From assembly GCA_947564495.1 (NCBI GenBank), contig CANOCD010000107.1, forward strand, positions 1-5,342: a DNA stretch of 5,342 nucleotides. Reading direction: 5' to 3'. Positions 5,278-5,342 of the stretch are shown here, in pieces. Position numbers and translations under genes: made by a program. Each line of letters opens with the position of its first letter. The stretch's first letter is position 1. Under the pieces are notes generated by a model. The model ran no database searches. It was not told the origin of the DNA and saw only the letters and a list, made by a program, of their open reading frames with translations. This DNA is from an uncultured Angelakisella sp. GTDB lineage: Bacteria; Bacillota; Clostridia; Oscillospirales; Ruminococcaceae.

Positions 5278-5309
5278 CGCCGGGAGGGATTTTTCTCTCC
5301 GGCGTTTTT
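5274..5309. terminator. Bidirectional intrinsic terminator
   Basis: AAAACGCCGG (5274-5283) pairs perfectly with CCGGCGTTTT (5299-5308), and an inner GAG/CTC pairing is possible. On the plus strand it ends in five T residues (5305-5309). On the minus strand the stem is followed by TTTTCTTTTT (complement of 5268-5277). The minus-strand direction fits termination of a gene that ends just to its right. Confidence 0.8.
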
Positions 5310-5316
5310 GCTAAAT

Positions 5317-5342
5317 TTACGGGGTCTCCAGGAGGGCTTGGT
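5317..5342 (-). CDS. Possible C-terminal end of an upstream minus-strand gene (partial)
   Basis: One minus-strand frame entering from the right edge reads QALLETP and then stops at TAA (complement of 5317-5319), eight bases before the terminator. The position of a stop just before a strong terminator suggests the tail of a real gene, but seven codons cannot identify it. Low confidence. Confidence 0.3.

Noticed and set aside
1..5342. Mobile element, CRISPR array, tRNA or rRNA genes, or a defence system
   Set aside because: I saw no transposase, integrase, regularly spaced repeats, terminal inverted repeats or structured RNA gene signatures. The content is metabolic and regulatory.

Overview
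The window is visibly GC-rich and codes densely, with strong AGGAGG-type ribosome sites. The proteins resemble those of anaerobic gut Clostridia. The best guess is an Oscillospiraceae-like Firmicute (Flavonifractor/Lawsonibacter type), inferred from protein style, base composition and a multi-hairpin intergenic element that I recall from such genomes. No database search was possible.

Layout: a single plus-strand gene at the left (85-747) encodes a GntR/FCD-type transcription regulator with its own sigma-A-like promoter. It converges with a minus-strand block that fills the rest of the window. The 364-base gap between them (748-1111) holds a GC hairpin, a likely intrinsic terminator for the GntR gene, and a compact triple-hairpin, cloverleaf-like element just past the last minus-strand gene. 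In transcription order, the minus-strand block is an AraC-family regulator (5218-4292), galE (4187-3168), a sugar-phosphate nucleotidyltransferase (3154-2234) and an N-acetylhexosamine 1-kinase of the NahK/LnpB family (2230-1112). The last three genes are separated by 13 and 3 bases and look like a translationally coupled operon. At the right edge a bidirectional terminator follows what may be the last few codons of another minus-strand gene.

How the genes work together (inference from families): the kinase makes HexNAc-1-phosphate from free GlcNAc/GalNAc, the nucleotidyltransferase would couple it to UTP, and the epimerase would interconvert the Glc/Gal-type nucleotide sugars. The epimerase carries Cys at the position that governs acceptance of N-acetylated substrates in GalE enzymes. 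Together this resembles the back half of the bifidobacterial lacto-N-biose/galacto-N-biose pathway, with a nucleotidyltransferase in place of GalT and no phosphorylase in the window.

The AraC regulator probably controls the operon. The putative araC and galE promoters share a 12-base element (11/12 identical) at nearly the same distance from identical TACAAT -10 boxes. The galE promoter also has a 6-base direct repeat with 21-base periodicity next to its -35 region, the geometry expected for an AraC-type activator.
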